IMG/VR virus record: IMGVR_UViG_3300032770_000031
Span: 1-49,306 of that record
Strand: one strand, 5' to 3'
Source of the DNA: a virus
Length of the DNA: 49,306 nt
The position numbers and the translations under genes were made by a program. Below are positions 16,238 through 22,605 of this stretch, piece by piece (the stretch's first letter is position 1; the number at the start of each line of letters is the position of its first letter). The notes under the pieces are model-generated. The model searched no databases. It had not been told where the DNA came from and was given only the letters and a program-made list of their open reading frames with translations.

Positions 16238-16612
16238 ATGGCAAAGGATAAGATGGCGTTGAATGAGGCGTTTCGTACTGCGGTCGAAACGATGATCGAA
16301 GCGAAGCGTTGGGAGAAGACGCGAACCGACTGGGGTTGGTTGAACATGAGGGATGCGGTTTGGACGGTGGTGAGAGATGGGGTTCTGAGCAAGTACTTCG
16401 TTCCCAGTGGGAAAGCGAAGAAAGCTGACGGAACGGTCATCCCGGCGTCAGACGAAATGGCCTACCGAAAGTTAGCTCGGGCAGCGTTTGACAAGGCGTT
16501 CGATGCGGGTTACACGGTGGAAGCGAGCAACTGCGGGAAGCATCTTGTGGATAACGAGTTGGCAACCGCGCCCGTCAAAGGGCAAACGCCGAGTGGAGAG
16601 AGTTACGTATAA
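16238..16612 (+). CDS. first early protein, unknown
   Basis: 124 residues from an ATG preceded by the purine-rich AGAAAGAGAG, one of the better ribosome-binding sites in the window. The N-terminal helix (MALNEAFRTAVETMIEAKRWEKTRTDWGWLNMRDAVWTVV) is followed by a Lys-rich and then helical part and a tail ending GESYV. No family is recognised. It is a single-gene transcript followed at once by a strong terminator, and its place beside the control region suggests an early regulator or host-takeover protein. Confidence 0.75.
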   Translation: MAKDKMALNEAFRTAVETMIEAKRWEKTRTDWGWLNMRDAVWTVVRDGVLSKYFVPSGKAKKADGTVIPASDEMAYRKLARAAFDKAFDAGYTVEASNCGKHLVDNELATAPVKGQTPSGESYV

Positions 16613-16618
16613 CGGAGT

Positions 16619-16648
16619 GGCGAGACTGGAAACGGTCTCGCCCTTTTT
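16619..16648 (+). terminator. rho-independent terminator
   Basis: A perfect 8-bp stem GGCGAGAC/GTCTCGCC (16619-16626 with 16635-16642) and an 8-nt loop, followed by CTTTTTG. It lies seven bases after the stop of the first early gene. This is the clearest terminator in the window and isolates the first gene from the rest of the early unit. Confidence 0.9.
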
Positions 16649-16730
16649 GCGTTCAGGGGTATGGGCTGGGGTTGGGGCGTACTAATTCGGTCGGCAAGGA
16701 ATGTAAAGATATAGGCATTAGTTCGTCGGT

Positions 16731-17000
16731 GCAATCATGCATCAGGGGGGGGGCCTCCCTGTTGGAGGTACAGCTCTATTGTGGCAGGTAACGGAGGGTA
16801 GAGACAATAACGTAGCTCAAAAGGATTAGCAGTGACTAGATACAGTTTTTTTTAAAAAAAAAGTACGTTACACGGCTACCGAGTTGCCTGGTCCTACGTT
16901 ACAATCTGGTTGTCCGTTATATTCACCCAGTGAGGATAACGGGGTAAAAGGGTAGAGCAGTGCTTGGAAAATAGACCCTCCCCCTATGATGCATGATTGC
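16731..17000. ncRNA. candidate 270-nt structured non-coding RNA or DNA element
   Basis: The stretch 16650-17170 has no convincing gene. GCAATCATGCATCA at 16731-16744 and its exact reverse complement at 16987-17000 form a 14-bp closing stem. A run of nine G inside the left arm faces a C-rich run inside the right arm and could extend it. Inside are a CCTCC/GGAGG hairpin near 16755, palindrome site D at 16916-16940, TAACGTA near 16810 that can pair with TACGTTA near 16863 or 16904, and a T8A9 tract near 16846. The element may be a regulatory RNA or an origin-like structure. The strand of any transcript is unknown. Confidence 0.5.
16916..16940. promoter_or_regulatory. dispersed 25-bp palindrome, site D
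   Basis: The left arm GTTATATTCACC, central C and right arm AGTGAGGATAAC match at 9 of 12 positions; CC/GG flanks extend the outer stem to CCGTTAT/ATAACGG. It lies inside the 270-bp inverted-repeat element. Confidence 0.75.
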
Positions 17001-17146
17001 ATGGATGAACTAAAGGGGGGATGTTTGACAATGGATTACGGAGGAATGATGGATGGTGTTGGGTGAGACGGATTGGTCCTGGGTACCGGCTTGGCACAGC
17101 TTTTGCTCTCTTTTCAGCATCCGGCGGAGAGTATCCGCTGGTTTTG

Positions 17147-17171
17147 GTGAGATAAAACGAAAGAGTCAAAA
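17147..17171 (+). promoter_or_regulatory. 25-nt leader box, copy 1
   Basis: An exact copy of the sequence at 17361-17385, containing the core GATAAAACGAAAGAGTC. It abuts the ATG at 17171. Similar AAGAGTCA or CGAGTCAA text precedes the starts at 17388, 18392 and 20229. It may be a ribosome-recruiting A-rich leader, a repeated promoter, or both. Confidence 0.7.
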
Positions 17172-17356
17172 TGAATGATGAACAATTAGAGCAAATCGCA
17201 GAGGCGCTTGTGCACATAGCGCAAGACCCAAAGAACATACTGGCACAATCGACGCTGAACGCAGTGTCAGCGGTGCTGGAGAAAAGCACGACAGAGAATA
17301 GAGCCAGGGTTCTGGTCCTGGTGATTCGTGAAATCGACGCGGCAATAATGGACTAG
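17171..17356 (+). CDS. small acidic/helical protein, unknown
   Basis: 61 residues beginning MNDEQLEQIAEALVHIAQDPKN, almost wholly helical by pattern, ending EIDAAIMD. No motif is recognised. The start directly follows the first leader box, and the second copy of that box follows the stop, so it is flanked by duplicated control sequence. It is probably one of the small early host-interaction proteins. Confidence 0.6.
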   Translation: MNDEQLEQIAEALVHIAQDPKNILAQSTLNAVSAVLEKSTTENRARVLVLVIREIDAAIMD

Positions 17357-17360
17357 GTCA

Positions 17361-17385
17361 GTGAGATAAAACGAAAGAGTCAAAA
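17361..17385 (+). promoter_or_regulatory. 25-nt leader box, copy 2
   Basis: Identical over 25 nt to 17147-17171. It ends three bases before the ATG at 17388. Confidence 0.7.
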
Positions 17386-17387
17386 CT

Positions 17388-17462
17388 ATGCAAATAAAAG
17401 CAACAGATAGCCCTACGGGGCGAAGATGGGTGTTGGACCTGTCAAAGAAGGCAAAGATATGA
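17388..17462 (+). CDS. 24-aa leader peptide
   Basis: The ATG at 17388, immediately after the second leader box, opens a 24-residue basic peptide (MQIKATDSPTGRRWVLDLSK...). Its TGA overlaps the ATG of the next gene as ATGA. This may be a coupling leader rather than a functional protein. It also carries the AAGAAGG sequence that serves as ribosome-binding site for the next gene. Confidence 0.45.
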   Translation: MQIKATDSPTGRRWVLDLSKKAKI

Positions 17463-17677
17463 AACACAAAACCTATACAAAAATCGAAGTGGAGGTCGGT
17501 GGTAACATCGTCCTGTCGCTTGCTGACACCAAGCTAAACGATGCACGAATGACCGTGCGTCGTTGGTTGGACACCAACAAACACGCCTACGCCGTAATAA
17601 CAGCTTACATCGGTGACCGCGCTGTGAAATCAACCTGGGTTGGACCTACCTGTCATCGTTCCAACCCAGCCGACTGA
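17459..17677 (+). CDS. small unknown early protein
   Basis: 72 residues from the ATG at 17459, preceded by AAGAAGG at a good distance. The chain MKHKTYTKIEVEVGGNIVLSLADTKLNDARMTVRRWLDTNKHAYAVITAYIGDRAV looks like a small alpha/beta fold. No family is recognised. It is coupled to the 24-aa leader by an ATGA overlap. An ATG at 17426 in the same frame is a less likely start. Confidence 0.65.
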   Translation: MKHKTYTKIEVEVGGNIVLSLADTKLNDARMTVRRWLDTNKHAYAVITAYIGDRAVKSTWVGPTCHRSNPAD

Positions 17678-17707
17678 CCATGGTGGTCGGGAGAAAGAGA
17701 ATGAAGT

Positions 17708-18220
17708 ATGAACATAAAAATCAAACACGGCGGTATGATCTCAGGTATGGGTGAAGTTGCAGACCGTATCTGGCGGTGTATACCGTGTAAAGACAACCCA
17801 AAGCAACGCTGGTTTTGGCCGATTAACGACCCCGAACCCGGAGCACATGTCCACTTTGACCCGAACGATCCGACAAGCAAGGGCTACGGCGGTTCCACCC
17901 TCGACTTCCACATGGAAACCCGCGAAACTATATCGGTCAAAGGTCCGTGGCACGGGAATACGGACTCGATGTTCAGGGACACCGGGATTGACCTGAGGGA
18001 CCAACATCTCACCTTGGTTATCCTGTCCAAGGAAATCGGTGGCGACTTTCGTAACCCTGAAATGGTTGACGTGATCTATCACGAGGACAAACCAGTTCTT
18101 GGTCGCTTCGACCGCTACAAGGACATCATCCAAGCCCACCCGGAAGCGAACTACTACTACATGGAGTCCCACGGTGGGAGTAGCATAGGTCCGTGTGGTG
18201 GCTGCCGGAACCAAGGGTAA
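17708..18220 (+). CDS. unknown early protein with Cys pair at the end
   Basis: 170 residues. It has scattered His, Asp and Cys (RCIPCKDN near 23-30, HVHFDPND, FHMETRET, GPWHG) and a C-terminal GPCGGCRNQG. Possible metal binding by CxxC pairs is suggested by eye, but I recognise no family. The start is in a purine-rich stretch (GAGAAAGAGAATGAAGT). The stop codon lies within a hairpin. Confidence 0.65.
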   Translation: MNIKIKHGGMISGMGEVADRIWRCIPCKDNPKQRWFWPINDPEPGAHVHFDPNDPTSKGYGGSTLDFHMETRETISVKGPWHGNTDSMFRDTGIDLRDQHLTLVILSKEIGGDFRNPEMVDVIYHEDKPVLGRFDRYKDIIQAHPEANYYYMESHGGSSIGPCGGCRNQG

Positions 18221-18228
18221 TCCCTTGG
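18211..18228 (+). terminator. hairpin over the stop codon, possible terminator
   Basis: CCAAGGG/CCCTTGG form a perfect 7-bp stem with a TAAT loop that contains the stop codon of the upstream gene. A second weaker CCCTTT/AAAGGG hairpin follows at about 18230-18249. There is no T-run, so termination is uncertain. The remaining 140 bp up to the next gene holds repeated AGTCAA text. Confidence 0.35.
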
Positions 18229-18391
18229 CACCCTTTATGCTATCAAAGGGCATCCGTATAAATACGTACTTGCAATGCCCCATAGGGTATGCTACTATCC
18301 ATCATGGCGCGCATAGCGCATCCGCTCTAAGCGCGACAGAGTCAAAACCGTCAATCAAGTCAACTGAGTCAACAAAACAAAATCGAGTCAA

Positions 18392-18925
18392 ATGAAAAAA
18401 ACAAAATACTACCTTGCGTTTAAATGTACCAATGAGAAATATCAATCCGCGTTCGTTGGAGCAATAAACCCGAAGAGTCCACTGTGCAAAACATACACCG
18501 TCGGCAAATCGGTAGTGTTTCACAAACGGCTGAACGGGTTTCTGGCTGATATACAAAACCCAACTAGGCCGTTACTTCTACATGGTCTCAACACCGGCAA
18601 TATTGCCTACTGTACTAAAGTCCTGGTTGTCAAACTACAGGTCTCGGCTTACAGCGGAACCCCGGATAATCAAGCGGTTTTTAACCTCAAAGCATTCTCA
18701 CCAACCCTGGTCCCAATTACAGCCGCCGACATTAACGCTTGGCTTCTAAGCCACGACCCCGGAGAACACTTCTACCCAGGCACAAGCCGACTGACCGTAC
18801 TATGCGAAGTCTCGACCCCGTATAAACAAACCGTCGTATCGGCACTGTCCAAGTACGGTGCAAAATACAACCTTCCTTGGATTCCGGCGTACGACGTATT
18901 CACCCAACCTGTATGCAACAAGTAG
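18392..18925 (+). CDS. unknown early protein
   Basis: 177 residues beginning MKKTKYYLAFKCTNEKYQSAFVGAINPKSPLCKTYTVGKSVVFHKRLNGFLADIQNP. The N-terminal part resembles small phage beta-rich proteins with a pentapeptide-like tail, but no family is certain. The leader is A-rich (CAAAACAAAATCGAGTCAA) without a Shine-Dalgarno sequence. Its end overlaps the next gene by 13 nt. Confidence 0.65.
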   Translation: MKKTKYYLAFKCTNEKYQSAFVGAINPKSPLCKTYTVGKSVVFHKRLNGFLADIQNPTRPLLLHGLNTGNIAYCTKVLVVKLQVSAYSGTPDNQAVFNLKAFSPTLVPITAADINAWLLSHDPGEHFYPGTSRLTVLCEVSTPYKQTVVSALSKYGAKYNLPWIPAYDVFTQPVCNK

Positions 18926-19218
18926 AGTCCTTCTCCAACTTGGACGACTTCGTACGCGCTTACCGCCTCATACTCCCGCCACCGCGTCACTGGTGGCTCT
19001 GTGACCCCGACCGGGGACAGATCGCTACTTTGCCGTCGTTCTGCGGAGTCGCAGTAGCGACGAATGGAATCTTGGTCGCAATCAAAAACCAGACCGGGAA
19101 AATCGTATTCGGTCACCGAGAGTGGTTCGACCTGCCGCCCGAGTTCTTCAAAGAGTCAACCAAACGGGAGTCCAAGCCGAAAGCGGAACCCGAACCGGAT
19201 ATATCCGAATACTACTAA
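18913..19218 (+). CDS. unknown early protein
   Basis: 101 residues from the ATG at 18913, inside the last codons of the upstream gene. The sequence is MQQVESFSNLDDFVRAYRLILPPPRHWWLCDPDRG, then a beta-like middle (GVAVATNGILVAIKNQTGKIVFGHREWFDLP) and a disordered tail (ESKPKAEPEPDISEYY). No family is recognised. The overlap suggests co-translation with the upstream gene. Confidence 0.65.
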   Translation: MQQVESFSNLDDFVRAYRLILPPPRHWWLCDPDRGQIATLPSFCGVAVATNGILVAIKNQTGKIVFGHREWFDLPPEFFKESTKRESKPKAEPEPDISEYY

Positions 19219-19267
19219 CCCATCTCCCCCGCACGGGCAACCAACCCTCCGGTGGGTGCGGCCACCG

Positions 19268-19283
19268 GTTTTACTAGTAAAAC
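19268..19283. promoter_or_regulatory. perfect 16-bp palindrome
   Basis: GTTTTACTAGTAAAAC is perfectly self-complementary and lies 14 bases before the ATG at 19297. It is the only strong signal in this intergenic gap and is a likely operator or promoter element for the downstream gene. Confidence 0.6.
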
Positions 19284-19296
19284 AAATCGAACATAT

Positions 19297-20055
19297 ATGA
19301 GTGAAAAAACAGAAACACCAAAGCAAAAGCCGGTAGTCCCGCCGAACATGCGGGTTGAAACCGTCGACTCGCTCGGCATCGGGGACCTGTTAGAGATCGC
19401 CGTCTACAACAGCATCGCTGACATCGACGCGGACGGTGGTCCCAACACCGCCCTCACCTTGGCCAACATGTACATGCGCCAAAAGGGCGGGTTGGTCGAA
19501 GGTCGAGATGTGGTCGTTAAGGAGCTGATCAAACGCTCTGGTTTCGGCTGGGACCCGACGAAGGAGAAGGAGAAGACCGTTGACGGGAAGACGGTGAAGT
19601 ACAACAGCGAAACCGAGGGCCAGTGGATGGCGAGGTTCAAACCTGCTGTCCTTGCCGGGAAAGCCAAGCTGGATGGGACCAGCTACAAGGACGAAGCGTC
19701 ACTCGACGCTGCGATCACCGCGATCAGCCGTGCAGTCGGCCCGTTCATCGTCTCTGCGAAGAAGTCGGTCAAAGAGGCGAAAGCGAAGACTCCGCCCGAC
19801 TACGCCCTCAACGGTGCCGAGTCGATCATCAAGAACGGCAGTCAGGCGAAGTGGAAGGACATCTTGTCAAAGCCGGACGCCAAACTGGGAATCCCGGCGA
19901 TCGTGTTCAACGACTTCACCAAGCCGTATCCCGCCGGCGCGGACGCCGCTGCGAAAGCCGCGGTGGACACGGAGAACAAACTCAACCTCGCGTGGGCAAT
20001 CAAGGCCCGCGAAGACGCGAAGCGTGCTGCCCAGGCTAAGAAGGAGTACGTGTAG
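19297..20055 (+). CDS. unknown early protein, Lys/Ala-rich
   Basis: 252 residues from the ATG at 19297 (MSEKTETPKQKPVVPPNMRVETVDSLG). A helical central region rich in Ala, Lys and Asp is followed by a charged tail (KAREDAKRAAQAKKEYV). No catalytic motif or family is recognised. It is monocistronic in appearance, with a palindrome in front and a strong hairpin behind, and GC-rich codon use suggests good expression. A DNA-binding or capsid-independent early structural role is only a guess. Confidence 0.7.
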   Translation: MSEKTETPKQKPVVPPNMRVETVDSLGIGDLLEIAVYNSIADIDADGGPNTALTLANMYMRQKGGLVEGRDVVVKELIKRSGFGWDPTKEKEKTVDGKTVKYNSETEGQWMARFKPAVLAGKAKLDGTSYKDEASLDAAITAISRAVGPFIVSAKKSVKEAKAKTPPDYALNGAESIIKNGSQAKWKDILSKPDAKLGIPAIVFNDFTKPYPAGADAAAKAAVDTENKLNLAWAIKAREDAKRAAQAKKEYV

Positions 20056-20121
20056 CCCTTTCCCACTGAGCGACGAAAGGTCGAGGTGTTTGACTCCCTC
20101 CCTTGGTCGTTCATTGCGATA

Positions 20122-20163
20122 GGTGGGTGGATAGTCTTCATTTCATTCAACTATCCACCCACC
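20122..20163 (+). terminator. perfect 14-bp-stem hairpin
   Basis: GGTGGGTGGATAGT at 20122-20135 pairs perfectly with 20150-20163 around a 14-nt pyrimidine-rich loop. It follows the 252-aa gene by 66 bases. No T-run follows, so it may be an mRNA-stabilising or processing hairpin rather than a standard terminator. Confidence 0.55.
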
Positions 20164-20228
20164 GACGCAGTGAACGGATGAACCGTTCGGCATAAATAAC
20201 AAAACCTATGAGAACAAAAGAGTCAGTC

Positions 20229-20435
20229 ATGAGTTTGAAAGTCGGCGACAGGATTATCCTGTTGGATGTTGAGAAAATCTATAACGACGGGTACCAAACG
20301 GTCCTGGACGAGCAGGCAACGGTGGTTAAAGTCGACGAGGACCTTGGTCAGATAGAAGTACACTGTGACGACCTGCCGCATTGTTATTTCCTCGCGCGAA
20401 CCACTCAACCTACCTACACCTTCATCCGGTTATGA
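20229..20435 (+). CDS. small SH3-like protein, unknown
   Basis: 68 residues from the ATG at 20229 (MSLKVGDRIILLDVEKIY); an ATG at 20208 would add seven residues. The GDRIILLD...EQATVVKVDEDLGQIEVHCDD pattern is that of a small SH3/KOW-like beta barrel. The preceding AAGAGTCAGTC resembles the leader boxes at 17147 and 17361, which favours the inner start. The stop overlaps the next gene as ATGA. Confidence 0.6.
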   Translation: MSLKVGDRIILLDVEKIYNDGYQTVLDEQATVVKVDEDLGQIEVHCDDLPHCYFLARTTQPTYTFIRL

Positions 20436-20692
20436 CCACCACCCTCACCCTCACCTCGCATCGGGACACTTCGTTCCCTGTCCCGATCAGGTCCACCTGG
20501 AGAGACCCTGTTGGCCCTCTCCTGACCGACCGTCGCATCGCTTACTGGGAGAAAGAGGGGTACTACGGCGCAGAGACAAAGCGCCGCGCCCTCCGTCTCA
20601 AAGAACAAAAAGCGGAGCAAACGCTCCGTCGTATCAACCGCGAAAAGCAAGAACGCAAACTCGCCCGTCGGCGGGAAATGGAGTATGTATGA
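20432..20692 (+). CDS. small basic protein, unknown
   Basis: 86 residues from the ATG at 20432, coupled to the upstream stop by ATGA. A short hydrophilic N-terminus is followed by PLLTDRRIAYWEKEGYYGAETKRRALRLKEQKAEQTLRRINREKQERKLARRREMEYV. The latter part is a long, very basic helix that could bind nucleic acid or form a coiled coil. The tail EYV and the junction GAGTATGTATGA are shared with another early gene ending at 22149. Confidence 0.6.
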   Translation: MTTTLTLTSHRDTSFPVPIRSTWRDPVGPLLTDRRIAYWEKEGYYGAETKRRALRLKEQKAEQTLRRINREKQERKLARRREMEYV

Positions 20693-20889
20693 TAATGGGA
20701 ATCTTAACAATCGTTGAGGACGAGCACGGGTGCCACATGCGTCTCACCATGAAAGGCAACTCGACCGAGGGGGAAAGACGCGTCGCCGCGATAGTCAACG
20801 AGGCGATACAGAAGACCGCAGATAGTTCCGAACTCCTCGTCCGCGACACCCCTCCATGTCCACCGGACTCGTCGTCGTGCTCGCAGTAG
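20689..20889 (+). CDS. small unknown early protein
   Basis: 66 residues beginning MIMGILTIVEDEHGCHMRLTMKG from an ATG that overlaps the upstream stop as ATGA. The middle NSTEGERRVAAIVNEAIQKTADSSELLV suggests a short alpha/beta unit. The C-terminus is Pro/Ser/Cys-rich and is overlapped by the 32-aa membrane-peptide gene. No family is recognised. Confidence 0.55.
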   Translation: MIMGILTIVEDEHGCHMRLTMKGNSTEGERRVAAIVNEAIQKTADSSELLVRDTPPCPPDSSSCSQ

Positions 20890-20954
20890 GAACAACCGCG
20901 TTCCTAATCTTCACCGCCCTTTGGCTGTATACCAGAGGGCGGGAGAAGCGTTAG
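20856..20954 (+). CDS. 32-aa single-pass membrane peptide
   Basis: The ATG at 20856 opens MSTGLVVVLAVGTTAFLIFTAL... and the frame runs to TAG at 20954, ending in a basic TRGREKR tail. It has one membrane segment with a positive C-terminal side. It overlaps the upstream gene by 34 nt, and its stop overlaps the start of palindrome site E. A similar 35-aa peptide is at 26246. It may be a small membrane toxin, an anchor or a superinfection-exclusion factor; the function is unknown. Confidence 0.5.
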   Translation: MSTGLVVVLAVGTTAFLIFTALWLYTRGREKR

Positions 20955-20974
20955 ATTCACCGAGTAAAGATTAC
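20950..20974. promoter_or_regulatory. dispersed 25-bp palindrome, site E
   Basis: The left arm GTTAGATTCACC, central G and right arm AGTAAAGATTAC match at 7 of 12 positions, the least symmetric copy, but the left arm is the consensus. It lies four bases before the ATG at 20979, so a bound protein could block expression of that gene. Confidence 0.65.
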
Positions 20975-20978
20975 CAAA

Positions 20979-21680
20979 ATGCAAGAGACAAAACTCCCAC
21001 AACAAGGTGACTTCTGCCACGCAGAGATCGACCGGGGCGCAAAGAGAATCGTCGTCAAAGTCGGACACTACACCGGCGAGGGGTTCTACTCCTGCGTCGG
21101 CGACGATATGAACGCTTACCACATCCACAAGTCAAACCTTTCGCCAATGACCACAATTCCATCACGCTTTTCAGAACGCAACTTCACCCGCGTTGCCCAT
21201 GTAATCGGTGCGGCGCTCCGTTCGTTCCCCGAAATGATCGAGGTCGACCCGGCACCCCTCGCACCCGAGACCTACTGCCGACTACTCCGCGAAGCACGAG
21301 ACGGTAAACACCGCTTCGGCCACAAGCACGTCACAATCAACGAAGAACTCTTCAAAGAGCTTGCGGATAAGATTGGGTTTTCCCCCGGCTTCCACGGCGA
21401 GGTCCGAGTCGGTCCTTTAGACCGTATAAAGGACAAATCCAGCGTTCCAACCGGGATAATCAAGGCGGACGCAAACCCCACTGCCCCGCAGTACCTGGTT
21501 GACAACAAGCCATTCGTGATTGAACAGGTTTGCCTCCTACTTCACAACCGCTCCCTCACTCCGCCTCCCCGCTTCGTCATCCGTAACCCTCTGCCCGCCG
21601 ACATCCAACTCTACGAAGACCGCTTCGACGTGGTCTTCAGCCCGTTGGCCGAGGACCCAACACTCTACGAAATACGCTAA
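20979..21680 (+). CDS. unknown early protein
   Basis: 233 residues. The N-terminal part MQETKLPQQGDFCHAEIDRGAKRIVVKVGHYTGEGFYSC looks like a small beta domain; the middle is helical and the C-terminal third has beta-like stretches (RFVIRNPLPADIQLYEDRFDVVFSPL). No family is recognised. The start follows palindrome site E closely, and the stop is directly abutted by the next ATG at 21681. Confidence 0.65.
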   Translation: MQETKLPQQGDFCHAEIDRGAKRIVVKVGHYTGEGFYSCVGDDMNAYHIHKSNLSPMTTIPSRFSERNFTRVAHVIGAALRSFPEMIEVDPAPLAPETYCRLLREARDGKHRFGHKHVTINEELFKELADKIGFSPGFHGEVRVGPLDRIKDKSSVPTGIIKADANPTAPQYLVDNKPFVIEQVCLLLHNRSLTPPPRFVIRNPLPADIQLYEDRFDVVFSPLAEDPTLYEIR

Positions 21681-22139
21681 ATGAACTCACCCTTTGAAAA
21701 CCCATACGGTTCCCTCCCACCTAACCGAGTACTCCACACCTCCGTCAACATCGACATCACCCACGCCTCGTTGTTCAAAACCCTCTACGGTCGCAACGGG
21801 GCAATACAAACAACCATCGCAATTCTTGTCAACAAATTATATGAACAACTCATCAAATCCGGGTTCCAACCCGAGTTCAACCCCGAGCGATTCGAGCACG
21901 CAGTCGCCGACGCTACCCTTACCCTTGGTGGAGAACCCGCCGCCAACCTGGGTCTCCGAGGCGGAGAACCCGGGACTGGACGAAGCGCCGAAGCCGTTGA
22001 GCGAGATGACCGACGCGGAGTTGGCCGTCTGGGACCAGAAGCTCAGGGATGTGACGACCAACATGCAGACTCTCAGTGCGCACCTGCGAAAACCGGGAGT
22101 CGTAAAGAAGCGGTCAGAGGTGCAAAGAGACATAAGTGA
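21681..22139 (+). CDS. unknown early protein, second half possibly out of frame
   Basis: 152 residues, starting right after the upstream stop. The first 90 residues (MNSPFENPYGSLPPN...IAILVNKLYEQLIKSGFQPEFNPERFEHAVADATLTLGG) look like a real protein. The remainder is Arg/Gly-rich and low in sense, as expected for an antiframe reading of the gene in the +1 frame. Either the true product ends by a frameshift into that frame or the two genes overlap by more than 200 nt. Confidence 0.5.
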   Translation: MNSPFENPYGSLPPNRVLHTSVNIDITHASLFKTLYGRNGAIQTTIAILVNKLYEQLIKSGFQPEFNPERFEHAVADATLTLGGEPAANLGLRGGEPGTGRSAEAVERDDRRGVGRLGPEAQGCDDQHADSQCAPAKTGSRKEAVRGAKRHK

Positions 22140-22149
22140 GTATGTATGA
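21928..22149 (+). CDS. small acidic protein overlapping the previous gene
   Basis: From the GTG at 21928 the +1 frame gives 73 residues (MENPPPTWVSEAENPGLDEAPKPLSEMTDAELAVWDQKLRDVTTNMQ...SEYV). It has a coherent helical part, and its TGA overlaps the next start as ATGA. An ATG at 21841 would give a longer Ser/Pro/Asn-rich N-terminus. A frameshift joining it to the upstream gene near 21920 is the alternative. Confidence 0.5.
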   Translation: MENPPPTWVSEAENPGLDEAPKPLSEMTDAELAVWDQKLRDVTTNMQTLSAHLRKPGVVKKRSEVQRDISEYV

Positions 22150-22400
22150 ATGTATCACTCAAGCACAAATTGTGTCTTCCCTCATCTTACAAGCACGTAT
22201 CTAACTTTCAGTTTACTATGAGGCGGGACGGCCGGAAAATCTTGACCACAGCCCACCGATTCGTGAGTGCGACACCGGGTGCGACGCCGGTGTACGCACT
22301 GGTCAATGTAGACCACCCGGAGGGGTTAGAGATAGACGAGGAGCGTTACCGGAAGGTGGTTGAGATGTCCGCCGGCGGGCTATTCGAGGTGGACTTCTAA
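22146..22400 (+). CDS. small unknown early protein
   Basis: 84 residues from an ATG that overlaps the upstream stop as ATGA. The sequence MNVSLKHKLCLPSSYKHVSNFQFTMRRDGRKILTTAHRFVSATPGATPVYALVNVDHPEGLEIDEERYRKVVEMSAGGLFEVDF looks like a compact alpha/beta domain. No family is recognised. The stop lies three bases before the tRNA-like element. Confidence 0.6.
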   Translation: MNVSLKHKLCLPSSYKHVSNFQFTMRRDGRKILTTAHRFVSATPGATPVYALVNVDHPEGLEIDEERYRKVVEMSAGGLFEVDF

Positions 22401-22403
22401 CAT

Positions 22404-22548
22404 GAGCGCGTGGCAGAGAGGTCTAATGCAGGCACGGGAGATAATAGCTCTGAGACGGCCTTGTGGCTCTTGGCAAGCCGCGCCGTTGGCCGAGCCGGGT
22501 CGTAACCAAGCAGCTACCGGCTCCGCAGGTTCAAATCCTGCCGCGCTC
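22404..22548 (+). ncRNA. tRNA-like element with replaced anticodon domain
   Basis: A 7-bp acceptor-like stem GAGCGCG/CGCGCTC (22404-22410 with 22542-22548) closes the element. T and G follow at the positions of tRNA 8 and 9. A D-like arm GCA/TGC encloses a GG-containing loop (22413-22429). A perfect T-arm GCAGG-TTCAAAT-CCTGC is at 22525-22541. In place of an anticodon arm there are about 95 nt holding three hairpins: GAG/CTC with a 7-nt loop near 22438, GTGGCT/AGCCGC with the loop CTTGGCA near 22463, and GAGCCGG/CCGGCTC near 22492-22522. No CCA is encoded. A normal tRNA, even class II, is under 100 nt, so this is a tRNA mimic, a degenerate tRNA or one with an insertion. Confidence 0.6.
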
Positions 22549-22605
22549 CTTACTTTACAGAGTTGACCACTCTGGGAGAAACAAAACAAAACAAAAACAA
22601 AACAT

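Noticed and set aside
22438-22480. Anticodon loops AAT or TGG in the hairpins of the tRNA-like element
   Set aside because: Neither hairpin sits at the correct distance from the D-arm, the first lacks a proper stem and the second lacks a purine after the anticodon, so no amino acid was assigned.
22360-22566. 68-aa frame through the tRNA-like element
   Set aside because: It starts inside the previous gene, and its content is explained by the RNA stems; no coupling or leader supports it.
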